A stretch of DNA of 64,000 nucleotides. Origin: Lactarius indigo (taxonomy: Eukaryota; Basidiomycota; Agaricomycetes; Russulales; Russulaceae). The position numbers and the translations under genes are program-made. The stretch lies in NCBI GenBank assembly GCA_025766275.1, contig JAFKAC010000122.1, positions 62,001 through 126,000 on the forward strand, read 5' to 3'. The notes below the pieces were generated by a model, which was not told the DNA's origin, ran no database searches, and saw only the letters and a program-made list of their open reading frames with translations. This document shows, piece after piece, positions 12,635 to 25,497 of the stretch. Each line of letters begins with the position of its first letter. The stretch's first letter is position 1.

Positions 12635-15600
12635 ATGTTGAAGTCACCCGAATTTTCCTCTGGTGTACAAAAACAACTTTTGGCCGGACTGAAGATATTC
12701 AATATAGCGTCTCTGACATCGGAAGAAGATATAGCCACAGCAGTAGCCGTGCTGGAGGGTACCTTAGATGACCATTCAATGGCTCCTATCATCCACTGCT
12801 CCCTGCAACTCGGGCATCCCTATGCTTTCGAGTTCATGATATCTTGTATGTTCGAATCCCTTGTTCTGTACTGACCCACACTTGATGTTCGCCACAGCTA
12901 TCAATCACGTCACTTCCGCATACATCTTGAATTTTGTCCTCGACAAATTCCCTTCAAATGTTAGCGCATTCCGCTCTTCTCTTGGCTATGAGATCGTCTC
13001 TCGACTTTCTCATTCTCTCTCCCAACTCCCGTATCCTTCCAATAGACGACCAGAAGAGCTCGACGATCATTGTCGCTATACCCAAGTAGCCCCTGCCACA
13101 CTCGAAGACCTTTCTGTATTATTGCAGTCAGGTTTTGTGGAAGACACAGAGTCCGAAGGGAGGTCGAACAGAAAGAATACGCAGCAGTCTAGAGGTTCAA
13201 GGGGTAAAGGCACAACGGACGCACATACCGACATCAACGATCGACTTTTTCAAGCTCTAGGGTCTCAAGTTCCTAGAACCCGCGAATCGGTGGAGGAAAT
13301 GATAACGTCGATCATTGACAGTCAAAAGGAAACCCTGAAGGTAAGTGCGCCATCCCCTGGAATGGTCTATGAAAGGCACTACTCAACTGTTGACCAGTTC
13401 TTTTTCGCCCTGCTTCAACACTCCCGATTTACAGAGCTTATCCGCAATGCATACTTTCGTGGGAACATACACCAGGGTGTACAAGTGGACACCGCATCTC
13501 CACAGGCAATGGGAGCAACGCATTCGTCATCCACTACAGGTGGAGATCCAATACGGGCTGATCTTTACTTCCCACCGGCGGTTGGGTTTGGAGACTGGCG
13601 CATACTTTGCTCACGTGCCTTTCTCAGTGATATGACACGAGACAATATGCTGTCTAAAGCAGTGCTAGAAAGGTTGCGGTACGTTTCTGTCACTTTTTGG
13701 TCAGGTAGACCAAGGAAAACGACTTGGCATTCACAGGGAGCTCTCCTTGGGTTGTTTTTCTGAAACCAACCAAAGACGATTAACGGGGGATAGTCCGATT
13801 GGTGTCTTTCGAGCCCGTCTCCCAGGTGGCACGAGGCTAGTGGTAAGGACCCCCAGTACCTTTCCGTTGCTGAATATCCTAACGCTCTACAAGTATCTTA
13901 TCGATGTTGTTCCAGAGTTTGGCAGAGACGTAAGTTGACATTATCCCTAGAGCAATCGCCATTGCTGAGACTTTCATGGGGCAGTACGAAATCCAAGGTT
14001 CTGTCGTTAAAATACTCTTCTAGCACAAATGTCTGATCATGGCACATGACAGTTCTGAGGATCCTTGGAATCTATAGTATGGACAAGTTGAATCGAACTG
14101 ACTGGCAGAGAGTTGGCAGGTATCAAGCAAAGAAAGGTGGAGAGTATATCGGAAAGTATGGCCACGGTCTCTCCCTCTTTGTTCCATACAATAACATCAA
14201 GTAGGTGCAAAGCAAGAAAATCCCGCGGCGGGTTTTATTATGACCCCATGACATTCAATGCCACCTCCGCACAAGTCGAAACTATCTCTACTGATTCCGT
14301 CCTCCAGGACCAGGAGGCGGAAGAAATGGATGAGGTATCGTGTTGCTCTTACATTTGTATGTCTCTGACCTCTGGCCACATAGATCCATAGGTTATTCGA
14401 GTGAGTAAGAATTCTATTTCGGATGACAAGTGGTGGTTATTCAGATGGTGCTACAGACTCGAGCAGTACTCGGTTCTTTCTCAGGTAATGCATACAGTCC
14501 CACTGTTGCAGCAGAACACTGATGACCCGCATGGATCAGAACATCATACGTGATATCCTCGAAGGTCACCAATATTCCCACATTTTTCAGGTATCGTAAG
14601 TACTATTCCACCTTTAATCAGCCTACCTGTACGTTCTAAGGGCGCTCAAATTCCAAGTTGGGAGGAGAAAAAGGTCATTGAATTCACAAAATCTTCATTC
14701 GTACTTGGCCGAAGCGGGACCGGGTACGTAGGTCTTCCTTCAACCTAGCTGGCGTGTGCCTAATTGAGATCATCGACAGGAAAACGACGGTGATCGTCTT
14801 TAAGATATTCGGAATAGAGCGAGCATGGCAAAACCGAGGAAGCATTGGACCACGTCCTCGGCAGTTGTTCCTAACGAAGTCCCAACTTCTCGCCAACAAG
14901 GTTGAAGAAGACTATGTAGATCTGCTATTCTCGCTTTATGCCGGTCCGGACACGCCGCAATATGTCAGCGAGCGTATCCAACACTGGAAGTCCCACAGGA
15001 GGAATAACGCGTTGGACCAAGATGGCACCGAAAGCATGAGAGATGATCTTCCCGAAAAGTTTAGCGAGCTCCAAGACAGCCACTTTCCTTTATTCATAAC
15101 GGTGGACACTGTCGGTACGACTCCTTTGACAAAGAAACGGGAATTGATGAGGGCCGGATTTTTATACAGCTGTGGAGCCTCTTAGAGGCCGACATGAAGC
15201 CGTCCCCATCCGAGGGCCGAAATTCGCGTTCCCAGCAGAAGAACAACAAATGGTTAGGTCGCACAGACTTGGTGACATTTGATGTCTTCAAAAGGGCGTA
15301 TTGGTGTCACCTCCCCCGAACTCTGACCAAGGGCATCGGTGTGTCTTTCCGATCTCCTTCTTTGTTATTACCGCACACCCTCTCAAATCCCTTGCAGTGC
15401 CGTCTGTGGCATTTGGTGATATCATTGGTACTGTCTTATTTGGTCACTTGTACCTGTCTCTAAACTTCTGGTCGCCAAGGAACCATCAAGGGGTCAGAGA
15501 AATCCCTAGGGTTTCCAAACCGCGCTCTCGACAAAGGAACCTATGAAAGTCTCACGAACAGGAATTACGCGGTGTTCGAAGCTTATCAAAAGCTAAAGCG

Positions 15601-18600
15601 GGAACGGCGTGAGCGCGACCCCGCGGATAGGTGTGCCTTTAACATAGCACGCACACCCTGTTTGCTGACAGGATCATATTCAGAACCCACGACCTGCTAA
15701 ACGGGATCAATGAAAGTGGGCTTAAAGGCGACCTTGTCGATTATGTGTGAGTTGCCTCTCTTGACTCGGTGGACTTAGTGACTCATCTGTCGCTGGAAGT
15801 TACGTGGACGAAGTGCAAGACCTACTCCTCATCGACGCTCGACGTGCGTTCGCAAGGATGTTCTGTTATGATGTCGCTTATATGCATGACCTAGTGATCA
15901 TCTCCCTCTGCCGAAATCCTGATGGTTTCTTATGGGCCGGTGACACAGCTCAGACCATATCTATTGGAAGTGCTTTCAGTTTCAAGCAGCTTGGGGCGTT
16001 TGTCTATAGATACCAAGTACGTGATTTTGAGACGCCATACGAAAGGCTAACCATTTCCTTCGACAGCGGTCAATCCAATCAGTGCGTGGGACCCCGAGTC
16101 AACCCAAGGGATTTCAGCTACTAGTGAACTACCGCTCTCATGCCGGCATCGTCAAATGTGCCAATGCCATAATCCAACTACTCCAGCGGTTCCCGGGTGC
16201 AATCGACGTCCTGCAACCAGAAGCAGGTGTCGCTGGTAAAGCTATGCCCGTGTTTTTCCATAGCGGTTGCCTTCCTTCCAAAGAACGCGATTTCTTCCTT
16301 TTGTCGACGTGAGTACGCACAACCTCCTTCCGGACATGCGTGTCTTAATCAACTTTGTTTCGTAGCGGACAGCCCTGCATGCTTGGGTCTAAGCAGTGTG
16401 CGTAAATGCACCTCCTTTTGTCGCAGATTATATAGATAGTCTTATCCTGGATACTAGGTATCATTGTGAGGGACGAAGCTGCTCGTCAGAGGCTCAAGGG
16501 AGATATTGGGCGTGTCGGCATTATCCTGCACGTCGAGCCATCTTTCCCCTTCCATTACTCGCTTACCGTGACACCTTTCAGGACATTACTCAATAGCAAA
16601 GGCCTTGAGTATGACGACGTAAGTTCTATGGGTTTCCCTACACTCCAAAATGCGCCTCAGCTCATCCGCTGAACCGCACTTCCACACTCACAGGTCATTC
16701 TGTACAATTTCTTCGGGGAGTCTGCGGGCGTGAATCTCTGGCAGCATTTGACAGATGCACACTTTCGTCCACTCGAGGAATCGAAATACACCGCCCTGAT
16801 CTATGAGGTCAGTTACACGGTCATTCCTCGGGGTTGGACGAATGACATATCTCATCGACAGCTTAAATGTTTGTACGTCGCTATAACCCGAGCAAGGCAC
16901 AGGCTTTGGATCGTCGATTATTCTGATGTTTGCCTACCGATCAAGGTTCGTGCCTTGAACACAACTCCATAATTTACGGGACATATATACGAGACACAGC
17001 GGCATCTCCTAAACCTCGGGCTTGTTGCAGACCCACCTACCTCCCGAAGCCCGATCGAACATTTCACCAATAGATCTACCACCCCAGGGGAATGGTCCGA
17101 GGCAGGAAAACGACTCCTGCATCACGAAGAATTCGAAGAAGCAGCCATGGCTTTTTTAAATGCGGGAGACGACTATATGCACTCGGTTGCCATGGCATGT
17201 CACTTGCGGGAGGTCGCTCGCGACACCCCTGAATCTGCGCCGAAGCGCCGAAAAGAGGCTTTCGCTGCTGCCGCCGGTGCATTCGAGCGTTGTGCCGCAA
17301 TGACAGAAAATGATGAGGTGGGACGCTCACGCTATGTAGCAGCGGCGCGCTGTTATGCCGAAATCGGGAACCACCAAGATGTGGTGAGAATTCTAAAGCG
17401 AGTGAAGATGTATACCGAGGCAGCATCATATTGTTTCGATAACAATCTCCTCAAAGACGCCGTCTCGCTTATCAAAACATTCAGGGTAGACCAGGAGATG
17501 ACAAACCGTATCAAGCAGGCTGCACGACTGTCGTATTTGGAGGCGAAAAATTTAGAGTAAGTCTTTCCAACAAAACACGTTAATCTCACCTCAAATCTCC
17601 ACGCAGAGAGGCCGCAAAGTTGTTTGACAACGAAGGAGAATTGATGGAGTTCGTTGTTCAGCACGAACTTTGGGTAGCTCGTGCGGCTATCCTTCGGAAA
17701 CAAAAGAAATACGGAGAAGCGGTCCGGCAGTACTTAGACGAAGGCGAAGAATTAGACGCCCTTGAGATAGCTCTTGAACATATTGACGACGTCACGCAAG
17801 ACCCTGATACCTTCAATGCCATCATCACAAAGATCTTATGGCGATACCTTTCTTTTGGCTGTCGCGGGTGGTCAGAACGCACAGGAATTCCTGCCCCCAA
17901 GATCAACAAGCTGCTGGAAACGATTTCTCTTCGGGGACTGCGTAACAAAGAGCAGCAGATGGTCTGTGACCCCCACGTCATTTGGCGAGCTGGCTAACCT
18001 TGTCGCGTAGCTCTCCCTTTTCAAACTTATTTTCCTCGGAAAGACGTCAACGACCTCCCAGAAAACACTCACTAACCATATTCTTCGCTGTGATCCTCTC
18101 GACAAAGTATTCAAACTCCTGGCGCTCGACTTATATTTTGATGACATGTCCTCCGCCCTGGATGTGTCCTCACAATCTGGATTTCTTTCGTCGCTTCAGC
18201 TCTTTCACGAATATTCCCTCCTCATGAGAGACGGCGCTTTGGAAAAAGCTCCGTGGAATTCCCCGTGGCTCTGTACGCTCTTCCAGATCGAAAGATATGG
18301 AGAGAAGGTTCGGATAAAGTCGGGAACACTCTTGTATGAACACTGTATGCGCGGTGGTTCATCACGACCGAAGGAGCAGATCAAGTTGTCCCGTCAAATG
18401 TTTTCCAAGAGTCTAAATCGCCTACTATGGGAGCGACTCAATACCCGCATATCGGAGAAGGACCGCGTGTCGTCGAGTCTATCACTCTTTGACCCATGTA
18501 TCCAGCCCCAGCCCACCCTTCATGAGACCTGTTGTTCCCACCACCTCGACGAAAGCTGGTTTAATCGAAGAGTCCGATTTCATCTGCAGCATGTGATGAT

Positions 18601-20829
18601 CCTCGATAACCTTCACGCCTTTGACCTTACTAACGGCCCCGAACGCATGGAGAGCCAGAGGTCGGTCATTCCATATACCTCTTTTTATCCGAAGCTAATC
18701 TGGGTATGTCGTAAAGGCACCTACTTGGCGCTTTGGAGAGTGCCCTTAACCCGCTCTATCACCTTAGTGGCTCACTCGCTTCCCTGAAGAAAGACTTAAT
18801 ACCGGAGGCTGCGGACGCCTTTGCGACGGTCCAACGATGGGCATTAGATGTTCTTTCTAATCTGGATCCTTCCCAAGATGTTCATCAAGGAGCTTTCCTT
18901 ACAGACTTGTACAAAGCATTCACACTGGTACGGCTCCGACAACCCAGTCGTGCCGTTAATGAGCGCATACACCGCATTCCGTGCGCCTGGAGATACAAGG
19001 ATCCGCGACTCGTCGTCCCTTGCCCGGACGGCAGTCAGATCTACAGGTTACATGACTTCCTGGCCTTCGTGGACGGTTCTGGAAACCTAGCGCAAGGCAT
19101 CGAATTCTTCAGGTGCGGCTTGTCTATCACACCCCCAGGTACCAGCGCCAGTGACGTAGAGAACAGCAGATACTTGGTCCAAGAGCGTCTCCCGGTGGAC
19201 CTCGCAGTTCTATGCACTGTCGTGGAGAGGCTGTTTGGGCTGGCCATTATGACCGCAAGACTTAGGAAACTCGGTAGTCTACATGGCGTGCTTCTCCCGC
19301 GTACTTGGGTATTGGCGCTGTGGAGAGATTTCATCAGGTTCAAAAACAACGATCTAGCCCCTCTCGAGCAACTCGTCCAGGCGGCTGGAAAACTTTTAAG
19401 GGACATATACACGGGAGAGTATCAAAGACACGCAATAATGGACCCGGACCCCCTGAACCGCAGTGAGTCGTACGGGCTATATTACTAACACCAAGTGACG
19501 CTTTTCAGCGCCGCCGGACTTGAAGAACAAGGCGCCTAACTTAACAGAAAATATCCCACCAAAATTCATACAGGATCTATGTGTCGCACGCATGTTAGTA
19601 TATTACCTTTTGAAGCGTAGAGTCTGCTGATGTCCATCGTAACCAAAAGATGCAGGTGTCTGTGCCTCCGTGAGTATTTACAGTTCATATTCGGCGGATT
19701 TTGACGTTTTATTAGTTGGTGAAAATTTCAGCGCTCTTAGAGAAGACGTTCGCGTAGCGTTATCGCTCAAAGCGATTCCTTCTCCAGAGTCAATGGCATT
19801 TCATGGGCGGTGCGTCCATTTTCCTGCAAGAAGAGTTCGACCTCTGAAACGAAACTGGTTAGTTATATCAATGCTCAGAAGTGGGAGGGCCTAGCAGAAG
19901 CTCTGTACCAGTCGACGACCTCACCTTTCGACCGCCTTGTCCGCCTTCGTCTTGAAAGCTCTTCTATTTCAGGACCACAAATACCGGGAGTTGATCTAAT
20001 CACATTTAGAGATATGAACGCCATCATCCCCAATCTACTCCGCTCTCGTCCCGGAGATCACCCAATTACCACTATTGGTCCTCATAAGAGCACTGGAGCA
20101 TCCGACGCGGCGATTACTGGACAAGTTACAGCCACAGATGAAATCGATGGAATGGGCGATCTGGCTGGTTACCAACGCGGCGAAGAGGCGGTCGAGTATT
20201 CCGAAGATAAAGCTTTTGATATCGGCGATGGAAAAGGCCCGGATAGATCAAGAGAGGCACTCATAATCCAGAAGGCTGCGCGCCGGTATTTACTGAAATA
20301 CAGCCCCAGTGACAAGCTGAAGACTAAACGGGACCGTCATTTCGAAGCTTGCAAGGCATCTGCGGACGTTGTTCATGCCAGCTACCGAAAGATTTACCTC
20401 GGTCCTGTACCCCACCTTCTTCTCTGCATGGAATGGATCATCTCGAATGCTCAAGTATCAAAGGATACAATCAAGGCCCGGCGTCGTGACGCGACTCTTC
20501 AGGAACTATCGGACCTGACGGATCAACAAACGCATATAACGTAAGACTTGGAAGTATTTTGTTTTGGCATGCAACTAAAGAAGTACCGCAGCCGGATCCT
20601 TAAGGAGGCACACGAACTTCGAAAACGCCTGGAGCCGGGATCTGGATCTGCCTTGCATCCTCGAGTAGGCCTTCCGACTGGGTGGGACGCTACGCGAGAC
20701 CTAGAACCCCTGAGAAGTGCGGTGATGAAGATAAGGGACTTGTCCGAACGCCTCTCTGATCCGAGGTTTCCCACCGTGGAGTTGGAATGTGCATGGAACG
20801 GAATCATGGCATCAAAGCTCCGACAATGA
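12635..20829 (+). CDS. TRANK1-like SF1 P-loop NTPase with TPR-like and IQ regions, copy B
   Basis: About 2040-2140 residues. Exons whose phases agree: 12635-12845, 12898-13340, 13398-13678, 13737-13842, 13894-13929, 13985-13997, 14053-14155, 14205-14334, 14384-14400, 14445-14484, 14540-14595, 14658-14723, 14780-15110, 15170-15338, 15398-15427, 15480-15630, 15672-15746, 15800-15843, 15895-16016, 16067-16308, 16366-16397, 16458-16527, 16582-16618, 16694-16807, 16862-16945, 17000-17556, 17607-17961, 18011-18660, 18717-19112, 19167-19462, 19509-19593; then about 19725-19809 and 19863-20540. Motifs: Walker A GRSGTGKTT (residues about 496-504), YVDEVQD (about 753), AGDTAQT, NYRSH (about 826), SKGLEYDD (about 928), VAITRAR (about 979), TPR-like helices (about 1010-1300), IQ motif IQKAARRYLLK near the C-terminus. 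The link between 20540 and the final exon (in frame KKYRSRILKEA, ending 20829) is unresolved; a TAA lies at 20542-20544. One intron has a GC donor (16528). No true lesion was found. Confidence 0.85.
13985..13997 (+). other. 13-nt microexon of copy B
   Basis: TACGAAATCCAAG, flanked by AG and GT, encodes YEIQ plus one base. The next exon starts at 14053 (VLRILGIYSMDK). The same exon exists in copies A and C, and including it is the only way to keep phase. Confidence 0.75.
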
Positions 20830-21452
20830 GGTTATACTTGAGCGAATTCGATAGCGTAGACGGTTGTTGTGCGTTACTTTCTATGGACTTCTGCATATTA
20901 AATATCACAATTCGAAAGTCAGAGCCAAACCGACGACCAAGGCTGTTAGGCTAGTGGATATTGTTGATATGCGACGAAGTTGTTAGAAGTCGGCCATAGT
21001 CCTGACCATGTGTGTGAAGTGTTGGATGCGAACGAAAGATCACCTATCCTTTCCGGCCGGGCCGACACCGTATATTTTCTCGTATTTTCTACTCGTCACC
21101 CATGTTCGACTTGGTCTAAGTTGTTGACACGCCAATGCCCAGGTGCTCAGGCTCGGATCCCATTATCTTACTTCCAATCATCGAGCATAGCAACAAGCAA
21201 TCACGCGGCGGAGCGCAGGTGAATAACGTCCAGAGCGCGAGTCGGACGCTGTTAGCACCTCCCTCACCACTTTTTGGTGTCGTGTATACCACATTATGAT
21301 TCTTCCTTACGCTCGCTTAACATTCAGGTGTAGAACCTGGTTGTAGACATTCGTCTGTGTGTATGGCCGTCGGATGAAGGTGAGGGACGATTCGAACCAT
21401 TGGATTGTAAAACAATATGTGAATAAGTACGTAGTCGGTATGGAGCATTATC
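20830..21452. other. Convergent spacer between copy B and F-box gene 1
   Basis: The 3' ends of the plus-strand TRANK1-like gene and the minus-strand F-box gene face each other here. The right half (about 21140-21440) belongs to the F-box 3' flank repeat also seen near 50550-50920 and 58890-59179. No gene is seen. Confidence 0.4.
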
Positions 21453-22927
21453 TTATTTGTCGACGTAGGACCTGAGCTTCTCGTCAAACTCCGTCTCTGT
21501 ATCGATGATGGTTACAGGGCGACTAGAGAGCTGGCGGGCAGCAACAAACTTCTCAATGGACGACGCGGGCCAGCCCGATAAGTAAATCAAGTCAAGCGAT
21601 GGCAATACTTCGGCAACCATCTCCCCGGGGATGTCTTCCAGTATAAGAGCAATGTGTCCCACAAGGTCTTGAGATACATGCAGCGTTTGCACGGCGGGGA
21701 ATCGGTGGAGGAGGAGCGGCCATTCGGCATCGTCCGTACCCTCTAATTGACGACCTTCCTTGAGCGGAACCTCGAGTGGGGTCTCGAGCTTGAGATGGAC
21801 GACAGTGGAGAGCGTCGTGGACAAATGGCTGAGCACTTGGGTAATGTGCGAAACTTGCCAATCAATTCCCTCGCACGAGACAATAATCCTAGCAAAGTAG
21901 TGATCCCAGGTTTGATGGTCCGAATGATGATACATGGTGAATGAGACCTCGCCACAGGAAAAGGCAACTTGCGCACGCCCGAGTAGGGTTTGCCTGAGTA
22001 CGGTTAACTTGGGGCCTATTGAGCGATCGATGAACTTGGAGAGTTGCGCAACTTGAAAATCGACAAACTGATTCAGGTAACCAACGTGGATTTGGTTCAG
22101 TCGAGGGCCGTCGATTCGGGAAGCGAGGTCTTCCAGATACTCGCTAGCACCCTGGAATTCAAAATAGGTGAGGGAAGGGAGGACAGTCCGTGTTACGGGA
22201 GGCGGGGGTATTCGGTCAGGGCGGGAAGTAGCTGATTGGAACTCGATGATAAAGGTTTCGAGCTTGAGCAATGTGGCCAAAGACGCAACCAGCACCTCAG
22301 GTGGAATGTAGCCGGCTGAAGGTATATTGTAAAGGCGGAGGGTGACGAGGTCACTGGCCGACAAAAGAAGCGTTGGTAATGCGGGATAGGAAATATGGGA
22401 TAAGGTGATCTTCTGTAAACGTGGTGCAGATCCTCCCAAGAATCCACCGGGAAGGACTGGTGCATCGCCACCTTCCGAGGAAATGGAGAGACACGCCAAC
22501 ACCGGAAATGGCTCCTGTATCACTGTGGCCATCTTTCCCAACAACGAGCCCGTTATGAGAAGCCCGACACAGGATACACGATCAGGGTGCTCGAGTGCAG
22601 CAATGAGATTTTCTTCATCATTAGGAGTATCTCTCCTCTCGAAATATGGATGGCGATAATCAATAACGACGGGAAAGGCTGGCCAGATACCCAGATTCTT
22701 CCTGACAGGAGTTCCGTATGTGCAGAGAATTTGAAGATCGAGACGGTATGGTGACGTAAACACAACTTGTCGCCATCTTTGGCATACATGCACCAGGAAG
22801 TGCCAATTCCATGCAGGGTGAAAGAAACTTTGATAATGGTCGTAACTCTTTCGACAGAAGTCAAATATCTCTACCAAGATATCGTCTGGGAGCAAGCTGA
22901 TTGTCGTGTTACGTCTATAACACACTC
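21453..22927 (-). CDS. F-box/LRR-like protein 1
   Basis: Member of the F-box family typical of mushrooms, expected to act as a substrate receptor of SCF ubiquitin ligases (family knowledge, not shown here). The F-box LLPDDILVEIFDFC...WHFLVHVCQRWRQVVF is near the N-terminus. It is followed by the family block LRILCTYGTPV-like (here LQILCTYGTPV), leucine-rich segments (LPTLLLSASDLV, LEDLASRIDGPRLNQI) and the C-terminal block LPSLDLIYLSGWPASS, ending SYVDK. The frame is open up to 23150, but no ATG precedes the F-box. A probable acceptor (GGCATAG, end 22928) and a conserved upstream donor-like GTGCGTCC near 22985 suggest a short first exon whose start I cannot fix. It is the partner of F-box 2 in the 13-kb duplication. 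Confidence 0.75.
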
Positions 22928-23150
22928 CTATGCCACATAAACTCCGAGTCGGTCCTCTTCGCGACGGGAGTACTAAAGGACGCACCTTGAGCAACTTGTA
23001 AAGCGCGAATATTTTTTTCTTTCTTACGGAAATGTTGAGAAGTATGCGAGATGGCACCAGAGGACGGATCACCCGGTAGGGAGAGCGGGTGAATACTACT
23101 AATTTAAAATTAGTATTGAGTACTCGATCAATTGGTAGCACTGGCCGCAC

Positions 23151-23970
23151 CTGGGAATGTCGGTCGATGGGAGTGGTTCAGAAAAACTCGGTAGGGAGAC
23201 CGGACAATGGCTGATTGGAGACCGGCAACGGGAATTCGGTCAGTTAGTAGTCTGGTAATACGGCAAACGAAGCCTGTGGTCAAACCTTTGGGTGCCCATT
23301 AACAATGCGTACAACGAACTAAGATCTGTGGACGAAATAATATCGTTCCCGGCCGTTCACAGAGCGTGCAGGGAGGTGTGTTGCTAGGATAGTGGTGGGT
23401 GGAATAAGAGAGGATGACAATACAGTAATAACTGTGGGAAATAACCAGCCCCAGGCTGGTCTTTGGTGATGGCGACCGACATCGGCGTCACTGGACAGCA
23501 GACGAGAGCTAACTTATAACTCAACGAACCTCGTCCCTCCTCTCACGATCTCGTGCTATATTCGAGGATTACCAGCCTCCGAAATGTAGTCAGACCCTGT
23601 TCATGAACACACATCGATGGGCACCTCGAGCGTTCTCTCATTTTCGCGTACAATAAGCGCTATAGCATCACAAATTCACAAGCCGAAAATGGTGACAGAA
23701 AGTCGACGCTTATCTGATAATGTTGCCATGCAGGAGCGGTCGCCTCTGCAGTTACCCTAGGTTCTGGATTCCTCATGCTCGAGGCTTCGCCATGCGATGA
23801 TTCGGCGGCGAAGTTGCAAAACTGCTACCGACACTATGCATCGTACGTATCCCAAATTCAGGATACATACATTCGTCCGCGTGTATGGCCCGACCGTCTC
23901 TTAAATGCGTCGACGGATTGACCATCGGATTGCAAGCACCAGGTCATTAAGTAGAGGGCGGATCATCCTC
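23151..23970. other. F-box upstream and downstream flanks, no gene
   Basis: The left part repeats the upstream flank of other F-box genes (GGCACCAGAGGACGGATCAC-like block near 23050-23080, also at 39750, 42650, 46425 and 54070). The segment near 23683-23715 resembles 40353-40385 and 58330-58365. Nothing else was identified. Confidence 0.4.
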
Positions 23971-24604
23971 TTATTCGCTCATAGGACTTGAGTCTTTCGT
24001 TTCTGTATCGATGACGATTACAGGGCGACCACAGACATGGTGGGTAATGAAAAGATTCTCAACAGGTGATGCCAGTTGGCCCGCTAAGCGAATTAAGTTA
24101 AGGGACGCCTTGGCGACCATCTCCCTTGTAATTCCTTCCAGCGAAGGGTAACGTATCCCGCGCACTTCAGAAATATACGCAGCGTCCGCGCGGTGGAGAA
24201 CTGGTGAAGGTACCACCATTCGACGTCGTCCGTACCCTCTAATTCACGAGGTTCCTTCAGCAGGACCTTGAGCTTGGAAGGTGTAGAGGAACGTTAGCTG
24301 AGTACCTGAGCTATGTGCGAAACTTGGTAGTCAATTCCTTGGCATAGAATGGTCGTCGTAACAGGGAGCCGATCCGAAGGTGGAAGGTTCGGCATGATGA
24401 AGAAGACCCGAAAAAGGTAACATACGCATGCCCAAACAGAGTTATCTCAGGGTCTACTGAACGGCCGAAGAACTTGACGAGTTGAATAACGTGAGAATCA
24501 ACAAGCTGATTCAAGGGAGTTATGAGAGTCCCGTTCAGTTGAGGATCGTCAAATCGGGTAACAAGTGGGAACGAGGGTTCCTCCTGCAGAAAGCGCCGGT
24601 CCAT
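23971..24604 (-). pseudogene. F-box protein relic (C-terminal half)
   Basis: Two open pieces, 23971-24219 and 24311-24604, encode the F-box family C-terminal half (LIRLAGQLASPVENLF; LNGTLITPLNQLVDSHVIQLVKFF) in different frames, with the N-terminal F-box missing. It sits at the same place relative to copy C as the relic at 10915-11476 does to copy B. Confidence 0.75.
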
Positions 24605-25497
24605 TTAACTTTGCGATCTGGGAAAAAATGTGCTTACCACGACGTTACTATCATTGATAGCTTTTTCCACGGCCTTTTCAAATCAGCCTTTAGTTCTTGA
24701 TGGATCGATCGAGGGCGGCATGATTACTAGAACTTTCCGACTGGAGAACAGCAACCAGAAGGTTGCGTGAGAAGGAAGAGAAAAAAATGGACAAAAATGT
24801 ACACACTGGCACTTTCCACTCCTGCCTTTTTTCCCCCACTCGCAGCTGCGTTAGGTTTGTTAAATGTCGTACTGTACTCCTCCCGAATGAGCTGTTCGTT
24901 GTGTTAATGCCGTTATAATAGGATTAGGGTACACTTTGTTCGACCACGGTACCTTTATCAAGGCGTGCTCTGACTGACATTCCTGTAGTCTTTTTACCTT
25001 TCCGCAGTTTACCCCCCGCATGGGCGATTTCCTCGTCTACGCGCACACCTACTGCAGGAAAAATAACCGGAACTGGACTATACGTTCGACCGTGCGTCAT
25101 TACAGTGGATCGCCCAGACGCGGGAGGGGAGAGTGTGGTGTAGACATCTCGCGGAAGGTATGCAGCTTAGTACGAAACATCTGCTAGTCGCCCGCGTCGG
25201 TGACTAGGACAAGGTAAACATAGACACTCGTCCGAGTGGTCGTTATGTACATTAAGAAATGTTGGGTTCGCACTGTAAGCCATCGCTTCCCTCCACTTCG
25301 GGATCTCGAATTGATTCGAAGTCAGACGCCCTCATGACAGAACTCCGCGAAAACCTTCGCTCGCCACATCTCTCTCGAGATCTATCATGGGTCCTATCAT
25401 ACGATAATCCAATCAAACATGGCAGTACCATTGCGTCTTACGCCGACGGGGTGTTGCCAGTGTGAAGAGAATGAATATTTCGAAATTGTTTGTTCAA
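24605..25497. repeat. Duplicated spacer upstream of copy C, interrupted by a LINE
   Basis: This is the counterpart of the spacer 11540-12560. It carries the distal upstream region of copy C, ending in the CCATTGCGTCTTACGCC block at 25430, and is separated from the core promoter by the LINE that follows. Confidence 0.65.

Noticed and set aside
13679..13736. Apparent frameshift and TAG in copy B relative to copy C (one T fewer in TTTTTGGTCAGG).
   Set aside because: The segment is an intron: GTACGT...CACAG joins AGGTTGCG to GGAGCTCTCC and gives RLRELSLGCFS in all copies, so indels there are harmless.
16970..16972. Premature TAA in copy B where copy C reads CAA.
   Set aside because: It lies in the intron 16946-16999. 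Splicing gives PIK-RHLLNLGLV, which matches the spacing PMR-IYWSSNDLV in copy A.
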